Shown here: positions 1 to 7,854 of the stretch, in pieces
How positions within the stretch are numbered: position 1 is the first letter of the stretch
How the letters are laid out: each line of letters starts with the position of its first letter
Notes under the pieces: generated by a model
Databases searched by the model: none
Seen by the model: only the letters and a program-made list of their open reading frames with translations
What the model was told of the DNA's origin: nothing
Program-made: the position numbers and the translations under genes
NCBI GenBank assembly: GCA_001898965.1
Contig: MKVW01000009.1
Span: 1,466,522 to 1,530,521 of the forward strand
Length of the DNA: 64,000 nucleotides
Direction: 5' to 3'
Source: Rhizobiales bacterium 62-17
GTDB lineage: Bacteria > Pseudomonadota > Alphaproteobacteria > Rhizobiales > Beijerinckiaceae

Positions 1-1617
1 ACCTACACGGGTGCCGATCTCTCGATCACGCCGAAGGCGATCACGGTTGCGGCCGATGCGCAGAGTAAGGTCTATGGCGACGTCAATCCGTCCCTGACCT
101 ATGTGGCGACTGGCCTGGTCAATAACGACACGCTCTCCGGCGCGCTGTCGACGAATGCGGCGCAGTTCTCGGGTGTGGGTACCTACGGCATCAACCAGGG
201 AACCCTGGCCAACGCCAACTACTCGATCACCTATACCGGCGCCGACCTGTCGATCACGCCGAAGGCGATCACGGTTGCGGCCGATGCGCAGAGTAAAGTC
301 TACGGCGATCTCAATCCGTCGCTGACCTATATGGCCACGGGCCTGGTCAACAACGATACGTTGACAGGTGCGCTGTCGACTTCCGCTGGTCAGTTCTCCA
401 ATGTCGGCACCTATGCCATCAATCAGGGAACCCTGGCGAACGCCAACTATTCGATCACTTACACGGGCGCCGATCTGTCGATCACGCCGAAGGCGATCAC
501 GGTGGCCGCGGATGCGCAAACGAAGATCTATGGCGATCTCAATCCGTCCTTGACCTACGTGGCCACGGGCTTGGTCAACAACGACACACTTTCCGGCGCG
601 CTATCGACGAGCGCCGGTCAGTTCTCGGGCGTTGGCGCCTATGCCATCAACCAGGGTTCGCTCTCCGCTTCAAGCAATTACACGGTCACCTATACGGGCG
701 CCGATTTGTCGATCACGCCGAAGGCGATCACAGTGGCGGCCGATGCGCAGAGCAAGGTCTACGGCGACGTCAACCCGTCCTTGACCTATACGGCCACCGG
801 GCTGGTCAACAACGACACGCTCTCGGGTGCGCTGTCGACGAGCGCAGGCCAGTTCTCAGGTGTTGGCGCTTACGTCATCAATCAGGGCACGCTCGCCAAC
901 GCGAATTATACGATCACCTATACGGGTGCAGACCTGTCGGTCACGCCGAAGCCGATCACGGTCGTGGCGGATGCCCAAAGCAAGATCTACGGCGAAACCA
1001 ATCCGTCGCTGACCTATACGGCGACAGGTCTTGTCAATAACGACACACTCTCCGGCACGCTGTCGACGAGCGCAGGCCAGTTCTCGGGTGTCGGCACCTA
1101 TGCGATCAACCAGGGCACGCTCGCCAACGCCAATTATGCGATCACCTATACGGGTGCGAATCTCACGGTGAATCCGCGCGACATCATCGTTATCGCGAAC
1201 TCCGCCAGCCGCACCGCCGGTGCCGCCAATCCGGCTCTCACCTATACGGTTGGTGGGGCAGGCCTGGTCAACGGCGATACATTGTTTGGAAGTCTCGCGA
1301 CATCGGCGACCAGCTTCAGCGAGCCGGGCGAATATGCGATCGCACAGGGAACGTTGGCTGCATCGGCGAACTATCGCATGAGTTTCATTCCCGGTGTGCT
1401 GACCGTGAAAGGATCGCTAAGTCCCGATCCTGGTACATTGGCGGGATCGATCGTCGCCGCGTTCGATGCAGGTCGTTCCGCGCCCATCCAGCCTGTCTTT
1501 GCCGAGGGTGGAGAAGGCAACCAGCTTCGCATCGCCGATCCGCGTTTCGATGGAACACTGATCTGTCTCGAGGGCCAGGCCGGGTGTCGCCCACTCCTCT
1601 CGCAGGCCAGGCCATAA
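1..1617 (+). CDS. MBG-repeat secreted/adhesin-like protein, C-terminal part (5' end outside window)
   Basis: The frame is open from base 1, so the start lies upstream; 538 codons are visible. Residues 7 to about 387 are five near-identical units of 76-77 residues, each carrying ITVAADAQ, VYGD.NPSLTY, GLVNNDTLSG, INQGTLANANY and ITYTGADLSITPK. This is the pattern of MBG/YDG repeat domains found in filamentous-haemagglutinin-like exoproteins. A sixth, divergent unit follows, then a short non-repetitive tail with two cysteines that ends in QARP. Such proteins are normally very large, exported and surface-exposed, with the repeats acting as a stalk. The N-terminal secretion domain is not visible, so the export route is inferred. 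No transporter partner is in the window. Confidence 0.85.
   Translation, partial: TYTGADLSITPKAITVAADAQSKVYGDVNPSLTYVATGLVNNDTLSGALSTNAAQFSGVGTYGINQGTLANANYSITYTGADLSITPKAITVAADAQSKVYGDLNPSLTYMATGLVNNDTLTGALSTSAGQFSNVGTYAINQGTLANANYSITYTGADLSITPKAITVAADAQTKIYGDLNPSLTYVATGLVNNDTLSGALSTSAGQFSGVGAYAINQGSLSASSNYTVTYTGADLSITPKAITVAADAQSKVYGDVNPSLTYTATGLVNNDTLSGALSTSAGQFSGVGAYVINQGTLANANYTITYTGADLSVTPKPITVVADAQSKIYGETNPSLTYTATGLVNNDTLSGTLSTSAGQFSGVGTYAINQGTLANANYAITYTGANLTVNPRDIIVIANSASRTAGAANPALTYTVGGAGLVNGDTLFGSLATSATSFSEPGEYAIAQGTLAASANYRMSFIPGVLTVKGSLSPDPGTLAGSIVAAFDAGRSAPIQPVFAEGGEGNQLRIADPRFDGTLICLEGQAGCRPLLSQARP
19..1161 (+). repeat. Tandem 228-bp coding repeats (five units)
   Basis: In-frame units begin with the codons for LSITPK or LSVTPK at 19, 247, 475, 706 and 934. 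Four spacings are 228 bp or extend to the next unit at 1162; the unit at 475 is 231 bp because one codon is added in GSLSASSNY. The array continues left of the window, because residues 1-6 are the end of a further unit. DNA identity between units is high, so the copy number may change by slippage or recombination. Confidence 0.9.
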
Positions 1618-1717
1618 CCATTTCGCCATTCATCGCGCGACGCAGGACCTGTGCGGATGAATTTGCGGAGTTTTGTTGATCCAATGCGCAATGCGCGAAT
1701 GAAAGAAAGGTGTTCTC

Positions 1718-2302
1718 ATGAGTAAGACGAACCGCGTTCCTGGCCGTTCCATGGCCGCGGCCTTCACGATCGCTGCGGGTGCGATGATCTCCCTGGTGCC
1801 GGGCATCGGGGCGGCGCAGGCTCAATCGGGGAGCCAGACCGCGAGCGCGGCGTCCACCCTTCCGGGCGGCGCTTCCTCGCTCAATGAAACTTACAGGGAT
1901 TGGCGCGTGGCCTGCGCTCAGCAGGGCACGCAGAAACAATGCGTGCTGTCGCAGATCCAGTCGCAGCAGAACGGTCAGCGCGTCTTGGCGATCGAACTGA
2001 ATGCGCCCAGCAGCAATGCGGTTTCCGGTGCGCTTGTCCTGCCATTCGGGCTTGCGCTTGATTCCGGCGTGACCTTCCAGATCGACGAGAAGCCGGCCAT
2101 GCAGCCGATACGCTTCCGCACCTGCATGCCCGGCGGCTGTCTTGTTACCGTCAATTTCGATGCGCCGACGCTCGCGGCTCTGCGCGCGGGCTCAGCATTG
2201 AAAGTGAAGGCGACGGCCGATGGCGGCGCCATCGCTCCGTTCTCGATCTCACTGCAGGGCTTTGGCACCGCGTTGGATCGGGTGGGCACGTTGTCGCGTT
2301 GA
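1718..2302 (+). CDS. IalB family (invasion-associated locus B) periplasmic protein
   Basis: This 194-residue protein has an N-terminal signal peptide (hydrophobic stretch about residues 14-33, probable cleavage after AQA). The body has the IalB-family features: YRDWRVAC near residue 60, QKQCVLSQ, then a late RTCMPGGCLVTV segment, giving four cysteines probably paired in the periplasm. IalB proteins are widespread in Rhizobiales and were named for Bartonella invasion; their biochemical role is poorly known. The ATG follows a purine-rich GAAAGAAAGG site. It stands alone between the MBG protein and a small ORF. Confidence 0.85.
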   Translation: MSKTNRVPGRSMAAAFTIAAGAMISLVPGIGAAQAQSGSQTASAASTLPGGASSLNETYRDWRVACAQQGTQKQCVLSQIQSQQNGQRVLAIELNAPSSNAVSGALVLPFGLALDSGVTFQIDEKPAMQPIRFRTCMPGGCLVTVNFDAPTLAALRAGSALKVKATADGGAIAPFSISLQGFGTALDRVGTLSR

Positions 2303-2359
2303 TCGATACCGGATGGGAGGGGTGAGCCCTTCCCATCCACGAGGCCGAAAACAGATCGC

Positions 2360-2653
2360 GTGCGAGCTATGCTGAAGGACTATCTGAAGTCTGCCGCCGG
2401 ATGCCAAGGACAGGCAACGGAGCGCTTGATCCATCTCTGTCAGGCCCATACCGATGCCAAGGCAGGTCTGCTGCACCTGGTTGATCTGTTGGAAAAAGGT
2501 TTGATCGACGCCGATGACCCCGACATGCGCGGGCGACTGGCCTGTCTCAAGCTCAAATGGGACGATCTGCGCGGGTGGATCGTCGATTTGCAAAAGCAGA
2601 TGAGCCCGGCGCGTGACGAGGTGGGAAAAGTACGAGCGTCTTCAAACACTTGA
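2360..2653 (+). CDS. Small protein resembling a C-terminal piece of a serine recombinase; probable remnant
   Basis: A 97-residue ORF with a GTG start (an ATG nine bases later is an alternative). The central segment, HLVDLLEKGLIDADDPDM followed by GRLACLKLKWDDL, has the look of the coiled-coil region after the zinc ribbon of large serine recombinases. The catalytic resolvase domain is absent and nothing upstream encodes it, so this is either a decayed mobile-element scar or a small stand-alone helical protein. No signal peptide or membrane segment is seen. The identification is by pattern only. Confidence 0.4.
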   Translation: MRAMLKDYLKSAAGCQGQATERLIHLCQAHTDAKAGLLHLVDLLEKGLIDADDPDMRGRLACLKLKWDDLRGWIVDLQKQMSPARDEVGKVRASSNT

Positions 2654-2798
2654 TTTTATCGAGACGTATTCCTTGGAATGTATATAAATCATTGAGTTTG
2701 CTTTTGTTTTCCCGGTTCGCTACAGGGCTGTTGAAGCCGAGGCGCCAAGGGATTGTGGGCGGTCCTCATTCGGGTTCTCGTTCTGTTTGAGCGTACTG

Positions 2799-3332
2799 AT
2801 GTCCGCGATCATCCAAAGTTCCACGGATCTGGACGATCTATTCCGGCGCTATCACCGGGAACTGCATCGCTTTGCCTATGGCAAGCTGCGCGATCGCGAA
2901 GTGGCGTCGGATATCGTGCAGGACGCGTTCCTGCGCTATCTTGCCCATGATCAGGGCAACAACGCCGACACCGCGCCGACGACGCCCAAGTTCTTTCTGT
3001 GGCGCATCGCCAGCAATCTGATCATCGATTTGGTCCGGCGTGATCGCCGCCGCGGAGTGATCGCGCCAATCGAGAGCATCGCCCAGGACATGGCCGATCC
3101 GGCGCCGACCGCCGAGCATCGCCTGGCGGCGCGCCAGGAGTTTTTGCTCCTCAAGGCCGCTCTCGATGAGCTTCCCGCCAAGACAAGAGCCGCACTGCTC
3201 CTGAACCGGCTGGAAGGCCTGACCCATGCCGAGATCGCTGCGCGCCTGGGCATCTCCAGCAGCATGGTTTGCAAGCATATCATGCGCGCGCTCTGCCATT
3301 GCGCGACCCGGCTGGAAGCGGTGGCCGGCTGA
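2799..3332 (+). CDS. fecI: ECF sigma factor, FecI type
   Basis: A 177-residue protein with the two sigma-70 regions. Region 2 covers about residues 10-80 (DLFRRYHRELHRFAYGKL, SDIVQDAFLRYL, then FFLWRIASNLIIDLVRR); region 4 covers about residues 118-170 (LDELPAKTRAALLLNRLEG, HAEIAARLGISSSMVCKHI). Family knowledge: FecI-like factors direct RNA polymerase to iron-transport promoters when the receptor senses loaded siderophore. It is followed by fecR and a receptor with a signalling domain, the classic order. ATG 2799 is chosen over the in-frame TTG 12 bases upstream because it fits the family N terminus better. Confidence 0.92.
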   Translation: MSAIIQSSTDLDDLFRRYHRELHRFAYGKLRDREVASDIVQDAFLRYLAHDQGNNADTAPTTPKFFLWRIASNLIIDLVRRDRRRGVIAPIESIAQDMADPAPTAEHRLAARQEFLLLKAALDELPAKTRAALLLNRLEGLTHAEIAARLGISSSMVCKHIMRALCHCATRLEAVAG

Positions 3333-3397
3333 GGCGGCACGAAAAATGATGTTTGTCCCGACCGCAGACTGTCATTCGCCGCTTTTCATACGTCTTC

Positions 3398-4420
3398 ATG
3401 GGTAGGACCGTCGCGTCGCTCTACGCGACGAGGGCGTCCGCAGGAGACCGGGCCATCGCAAATCAACCACTCGATCCGCTGACGGAAGAAGCGCTGGCTT
3501 GGCTCGTTCGGCTGCATTCGGGCGAGGCGGCCGAGCGCGACTGGTCCGACTATCATGAATGGAAAGCGGCGAGCGAGGCGCAACGCGGCGCGGCGGAGCG
3601 CGCCGAGCGTCTGTGGCAACGGTTAGGGCCCGCCCTCAAACCAACGCGTTCCCGCAAAGGCGGGGGGATCGTGGCAGCGCTGATCCTCGTTGTCGGACTG
3701 GCGGGCTTGAGCATCGCGACGAACATTTTCGGGCCTCCGCAAGCCTATTTCGCCGACGAGCGCACATCGTTGGGGGAGCGACGTTCGGTCGTACTCAGTG
3801 ATGGCAGTGTCGTGGAACTCGATTCGGGGACGAGTTTCGATGTGGACTTTACCAGCTCGCGCAGACGTCTCGTGCTCTATACGGGACAGATCTATGTCTC
3901 GGTCCGGTCCGATCCCGCACGGCCATTCACCGTCTCGGCGGCGGGCGGCGACACGCGAGCGCTGGGCACGGCGTTCGATGTTCGCCTGATGGATGAGGGT
4001 GCGCGCGTGCTTGTCACGGAACACGCGGTGCGGGTCTCCTACAAGGTCGAGGCCGACGAAGCCACGGTGGACCTCCGGGCAGGCGAACAGGTCGCCTATA
4101 CGTCAGCCGGTTTAGGACCGGTGCAACAGGCTGATGTGCGCAGTGCCACGGCCTGGCGGCGCGGGCAGATGATTTTCGACGGCCTCTCGCTCGGTCATGT
4201 TGTTGCTGAAATGGCACGCTACAGGCACGGGCGGATCGTCATCACCGACAACGCGCTCAATGATTTGCCCGTCACGGGTATCTTCAATTCCAACGACGCC
4301 GATGCGCTGCTCGACGCGGTAACGCAAAGCCTGCCGGTACGCGTCACCCGATTGCCTTGGCTGACCTTGATCCAAAGAGACCCGAGCCGTCCGATCGAGC
4401 CGTTTCAACATAAGAACTAG
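3398..4420 (+). CDS. fecR: FecR-family anti-sigma / signal-transducing protein
   Basis: A 340-residue inner-membrane protein. The N-terminal cytoplasmic part (EALAWLVRLHSGEA, DWSDYHEWKAAS) is the DUF4880 sigma-binding region. One membrane segment lies at about residues 88-108 (GIVAALILVVGLAGLSI). The periplasmic FecR domain follows (SVVLSDGSVVELDSGTSFDV, RALGTAFDVR), with a C-terminal region like DUF4974 (GHVVAEMARYRHGRIVI). It would relay the receptor's signal to the upstream sigma factor. An in-frame TTG at 3353 allows a longer form; ATG 3398 is preferred. Its last codons overlap the inverted repeat at 4410-4432. Confidence 0.9.
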   Translation: MGRTVASLYATRASAGDRAIANQPLDPLTEEALAWLVRLHSGEAAERDWSDYHEWKAASEAQRGAAERAERLWQRLGPALKPTRSRKGGGIVAALILVVGLAGLSIATNIFGPPQAYFADERTSLGERRSVVLSDGSVVELDSGTSFDVDFTSSRRRLVLYTGQIYVSVRSDPARPFTVSAAGGDTRALGTAFDVRLMDEGARVLVTEHAVRVSYKVEADEATVDLRAGEQVAYTSAGLGPVQQADVRSATAWRRGQMIFDGLSLGHVVAEMARYRHGRIVITDNALNDLPVTGIFNSNDADALLDAVTQSLPVRVTRLPWLTLIQRDPSRPIEPFQHKN

Positions 4421-4432
4421 AACAATTCTTAT
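4410..4432. promoter_or_regulatory. Inverted repeat ATAAGAA-N9-TTCTTAT upstream of the siderophore receptor gene
   Basis: The arms are perfect 7-mers separated by nine bases. The repeat spans the fecR stop codon and ends 97 bases before the preferred receptor start. It is A+T-rich in a GC-rich setting and is not followed by a T tract, so an operator is more likely than a terminator. An iron-responsive regulator (Irr, RirA or Fur class) would be the natural candidate, but the arms are not an exact match to a consensus I can vouch for. Confidence 0.4.
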
Positions 4433-4528
4433 CTTTCATCCGCCGTTGTCATGTTGCGAACGTCCGTCGTCTTTCCCTGTAAGGCCAAGCGTAGGCTGGC
4501 CACTTCAAGGATAAGGCTGGGACTTGCA

Positions 4529-6970
4529 ATGGGTGTGATGGATCGATCTGTGACGATGTCGGCTGGCCGGACGCAGCTGGCCGTCTTGCTGTGTTCAACG
4601 GCGCTCTTCGGCCTGCCCCTGAGTAATCCCGTCGCAGCGCAGACGCTGCAGGAAGCGCCGTCCCGCAGATCTGCTGTCGTTGCGTTCAACATCCCTGCCG
4701 GGCCGCTTGGTTCGGCGCTCACCCTGTGGGCTGACACGGCAAAGCTGCGCTTGCTGGCGCCGTCAGAGGTGCTTCGCGGTTTGCGCACCGCCGGTGTGTC
4801 CGGTTCTTATGCGCCGGAGCAGGCGCTTCGGCAGCTCCTGGCGGGAACGCCCTTGAGCTATCGTTTCGCCAATGCCTCGACTGTATCGATCGTGCGTTCA
4901 GGCGCAGCGAGCGCCGCCAATGCCGCGCTGCCCGAGGATGCGATCCGCCTCGACACCATCGACGTGCAAGGGCAGGGGCTCGCCGCGACCTTGCAGAACG
5001 ACGGCTTGGCGCGCGACGGTTATCGTGTCAGCACACTCTCGTCGGTCGGCCCGCTCGGCTCCATGGCGCTCAAGGACACGCCTTACTCGATCAGCGTGAT
5101 TCCGCGCGAACTGTTGCAGAACATTCAGGCGCAGGCGCCCGAAGACGTTCTGAAAATCAATCCTACTACGCGATCGGCAACTCCCCAGGGAAGCGGCTGG
5201 GCGCCGATGATCAGCATTCGCGGCTTCCAGACCTATGACACCGCCGAGGACGGTCTGCGTCGCGCCAACAGTTTCGCGACCGTTCTGGAAGACAAGGAAC
5301 GTGTTGAAATTCTCAGCGGCCTCTCCGGCTTTCTCTATGGCGCCGCTTCTCCTGCGGGCATGGTCAATTATGTCTACAAGCGGCCGACTTTCGAACGTCT
5401 GAACAGCATCACCATCGGCACCTATGGCGGCGCGCAGAAATATGTTCACGGCGATTTCGGCGGCCGGATCGATGAAGCCGGCCGTATGGGCTACCGCCTC
5501 AATGTCGTGAGGCAGTCAGGCAACACTTCGATCGACGATCAGGCGATCGAGCGCGGCCTGATCAGCGGCGCTTTCGACTGGCAGATCACCGATCGCCTGA
5601 AGTTGGAATTGAACGCAACTTACAACCGTTATCGTCTGGAGGCGCCATCCGCCTATTGGAGCTATGCGGCTGGCGTGCCGCGCTCGCCTGTGCCGGACGC
5701 GAGCAAGAATTGGTCGCAGCCCTGGATTCGCGATCAGTTTGAGAAGACCCGACTTGCCGCTCGCGTGCTCTACGACATCACCGACAATTTCAAATTCCGC
5801 GGCGGCTATTCCTTCGAGGACTATCGGCGCCCCACGCAAGATCACACGATGAACAGTGTTCCGGCGCCCGGTGTCTATCGCCAGATCTCCATCCATTCCG
5901 GCCCCTCGCGCGCGCGCTATGATGCTGCTCAAGCTTTGTTCGATGCGTCTTTTGATACCGGTGCGATCAAGCACAAGGTCACTTTCGGCTATTACATGCA
6001 TGCCGACCGCAACTGGACGAGCGACTATAGCCCGAACTCTGGCTGGCTCGGCCCCTTCTCGATGGCCTATCCAGTTCGGCTCCCGGTTCCCAAGGTCCCC
6101 GCGAATTTGATGTCGTCCTATTATGGCGGCGGATCGCAGAACCATAATTTTGTCATCGGTGATCAGATCGATTTTACCGACCAATGGTCGGCATTGGTCG
6201 GTCTCAACTATAGCCGCATCCTCAGCGAGGACGTCGATTCCACCGGTCTTCTCACGCAACCCAGATATAATGAAGCGCGGGTCTCGCCATCGGCCTCCTT
6301 GCTCTATAAGCCGCTCTCCTGGCTGACGCTCTACGGCACCTATGTCGAGGGCCTTGAACAGGGCGGCATCGCTCCAGCCACGGCACTCAACTACGGCACC
6401 GTGATGAAGCCGATGGTCAGCAAGCAGAAGGAAGTCGGCGTCAAGGCGCAGGTTGGTGGCGTTCTGCTGACGGGCGCGTTGTTTGAAATCGAAAAGGCCT
6501 ATGAACTGACCAATGCCGCCAACATCTATGTTCAGGACGGCATTCAGAGACATCGCGGTGTCGAATTCACGGCGACGGGCAAGGTAACGGAAGCTTTGAC
6601 CGTCATCGGCGGCGTTACCCTGCTCGATACCAAGATCAAGGGCGGTGCCTACGACGGTCTGAATCCGATGAACGTCGCCAAAGTCTTGGCGAAGCTTTAT
6701 GCGGAATATGAGGTTGGAGCGGTACCCGGCCTGGTCCTTACCGGCGGCGTCTATCACACCGGCCAGCAATGGGCGAACGCGGTCAACAGGGATCGTCTCC
6801 CCGCCTACACGACCTTGGATCTCGGCTTGCGCTACACCACCGAGATTTCGGGTAAGCCGTTGACCCTGCGTCTCAACGTCAACAACGTGACCGATAAGAG
6901 CTATTTCCAGAACAGCTATTATCTCGGCGCGCCCAGAACCATCGCCTTGTCGGCGCAGATGAAGTTTTGA
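4529..6970 (+). CDS. TonB-dependent siderophore receptor with N-terminal signalling domain
   Basis: An outer-membrane receptor of 813 residues with a signal peptide ending near VAAQ. A secretin/TonB N-terminal (STN) domain follows (FNIPAGPLGSALTLWADTA, LAGTPLSYRFANASTVSIV); this is the module that talks to FecR. Then come the plug (LKDTPYSISVIPRELLQN, MISIRGF, RVEILSGLSGFLYG, PAGMVNYVYKRPT) and a 22-strand-type barrel ending in an aromatic residue (SAQMKF). The overall pattern is that of FhuA/FpvA-type ferric-siderophore receptors, probably hydroxamate given the neighbouring Fhu-like importer. ATG 4529 gives a compact signal peptide; ATG 4451 is in frame and would add 26 residues. Confidence 0.9.
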   Translation: MGVMDRSVTMSAGRTQLAVLLCSTALFGLPLSNPVAAQTLQEAPSRRSAVVAFNIPAGPLGSALTLWADTAKLRLLAPSEVLRGLRTAGVSGSYAPEQALRQLLAGTPLSYRFANASTVSIVRSGAASAANAALPEDAIRLDTIDVQGQGLAATLQNDGLARDGYRVSTLSSVGPLGSMALKDTPYSISVIPRELLQNIQAQAPEDVLKINPTTRSATPQGSGWAPMISIRGFQTYDTAEDGLRRANSFATVLEDKERVEILSGLSGFLYGAASPAGMVNYVYKRPTFERLNSITIGTYGGAQKYVHGDFGGRIDEAGRMGYRLNVVRQSGNTSIDDQAIERGLISGAFDWQITDRLKLELNATYNRYRLEAPSAYWSYAAGVPRSPVPDASKNWSQPWIRDQFEKTRLAARVLYDITDNFKFRGGYSFEDYRRPTQDHTMNSVPAPGVYRQISIHSGPSRARYDAAQALFDASFDTGAIKHKVTFGYYMHADRNWTSDYSPNSGWLGPFSMAYPVRLPVPKVPANLMSSYYGGGSQNHNFVIGDQIDFTDQWSALVGLNYSRILSEDVDSTGLLTQPRYNEARVSPSASLLYKPLSWLTLYGTYVEGLEQGGIAPATALNYGTVMKPMVSKQKEVGVKAQVGGVLLTGALFEIEKAYELTNAANIYVQDGIQRHRGVEFTATGKVTEALTVIGGVTLLDTKIKGGAYDGLNPMNVAKVLAKLYAEYEVGAVPGLVLTGGVYHTGQQWANAVNRDRLPAYTTLDLGLRYTTEISGKPLTLRLNVNNVTDKSYFQNSYYLGAPRTIALSAQMKF

Positions 6971-7854
6971 TGTGGCGTGCGAATGAGCTGAGTCGGCGAG
7001 CCTTCCTCGCCGCTTCGGCCTGTGTTTGCGGACCAGCGCTGTCGCAACCGCGACCGGCTGGCCGCATTGTCGCCCTCGACTGGGTGAGCGGGCAGAGTCT
7101 GCTCGCACTTGGCATCGTGCCGCTCGCTATGCCCGAGCTTGAGCGTTATGCGCGGCTCGTCGTCGAGCCGGCGGCACCTGCGAGCGTGCGCGAGCTTGGC
7201 TTGCGCTCGGAACCCAATCTCGAATTCGTCGATCAGCTCGCGCCCGATCTCATTGTGTTGCCGCCACAATTGGAGCCTGTGCGCGCTCAGATCGATCGCA
7301 TCGCACCGGCGATGGTTTTCGATCCTAATGGATTTGGTGAAACCGATCCGCTGAGCCACGGCGCGCGGGCTTTGCAGGCGCTCGCGGCGCGGCTCGATGC
7401 CGTTCAGGCCTATGAAGATTTGGCCCGCCGCCTGGAAATGCGCTTCCGCGAAGCCGCCCAACGGTTGCGCGATTACGATGGGCGCCCTCTCTATCTGGCG
7501 ACGATCATCGACGGCCGGCGCATGCTCGTCTTCGGTCGTGGCAGCCTCTTCCAGACCGTGCTCGACCGCTTGGGTATCGAAAACGCCTGGACCGGAATGA
7601 CGTCTCGCTTCGGCCACGTGACGCTGACGGTCGACCGACTGTCACAACGCCCCGAAGCGCGCCTTCTGTGCATTGGCGACAGCAGTCGCGCTTCGATCGC
7701 GACGCTGCTCGCTTCGCCCGTCGTCGCGAGCCTGCCTTTCGTCGGCGCGGGACGGATCGCCTTGATCCCCGATGTTCTGTTTTACGGCGGCCTGCCGTCC
7801 GCCATCCGTTTCGTTGAACTCGCCTCCGCGGCTTTAGCGCAGAGGGTCGGGTAA
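6970..7854 (+). CDS. fhuD: Iron-siderophore ABC transporter, periplasmic binding protein (FhuD-like)
   Basis: A 294-residue class III binding protein. The N terminus has a twin-arginine-like signal (LSRRAFLAASACVCGPALS). The fold is marked by RIVALDWVSGQSLLALGI near the start, LEFVDQLAPDLIVLPPQ, and the DRLGIENAWTG and FYGGLPSAIRF segments of the C-terminal lobe. It would capture ferric siderophore released by the receptor and deliver it to the downstream permease. Its ATG shares one base with the receptor's TGA stop, so translation is coupled. Confidence 0.88.
   Translation: MWRANELSRRAFLAASACVCGPALSQPRPAGRIVALDWVSGQSLLALGIVPLAMPELERYARLVVEPAAPASVRELGLRSEPNLEFVDQLAPDLIVLPPQLEPVRAQIDRIAPAMVFDPNGFGETDPLSHGARALQALAARLDAVQAYEDLARRLEMRFREAAQRLRDYDGRPLYLATIIDGRRMLVFGRGSLFQTVLDRLGIENAWTGMTSRFGHVTLTVDRLSQRPEARLLCIGDSSRASIATLLASPVVASLPFVGAGRIALIPDVLFYGGLPSAIRFVELASAALAQRVG

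Noticed and set aside
1-1617. CRISPR-like regular repeats
   Set aside because: The 228-bp units are in-frame coding repeats of an MBG protein without spacers.
2668-2679. ATTCC-TT-GGAAT short palindrome before fecI
   Set aside because: Ten paired bases in an AT-rich stretch are not enough to call an operator without a consensus match.
5516-7108. Long open frame on the minus strand opposite the TonB receptor
   Set aside because: It is antisense to a gene with clear homology; the GC-rich codons of the receptor create it. No recognisable domain.
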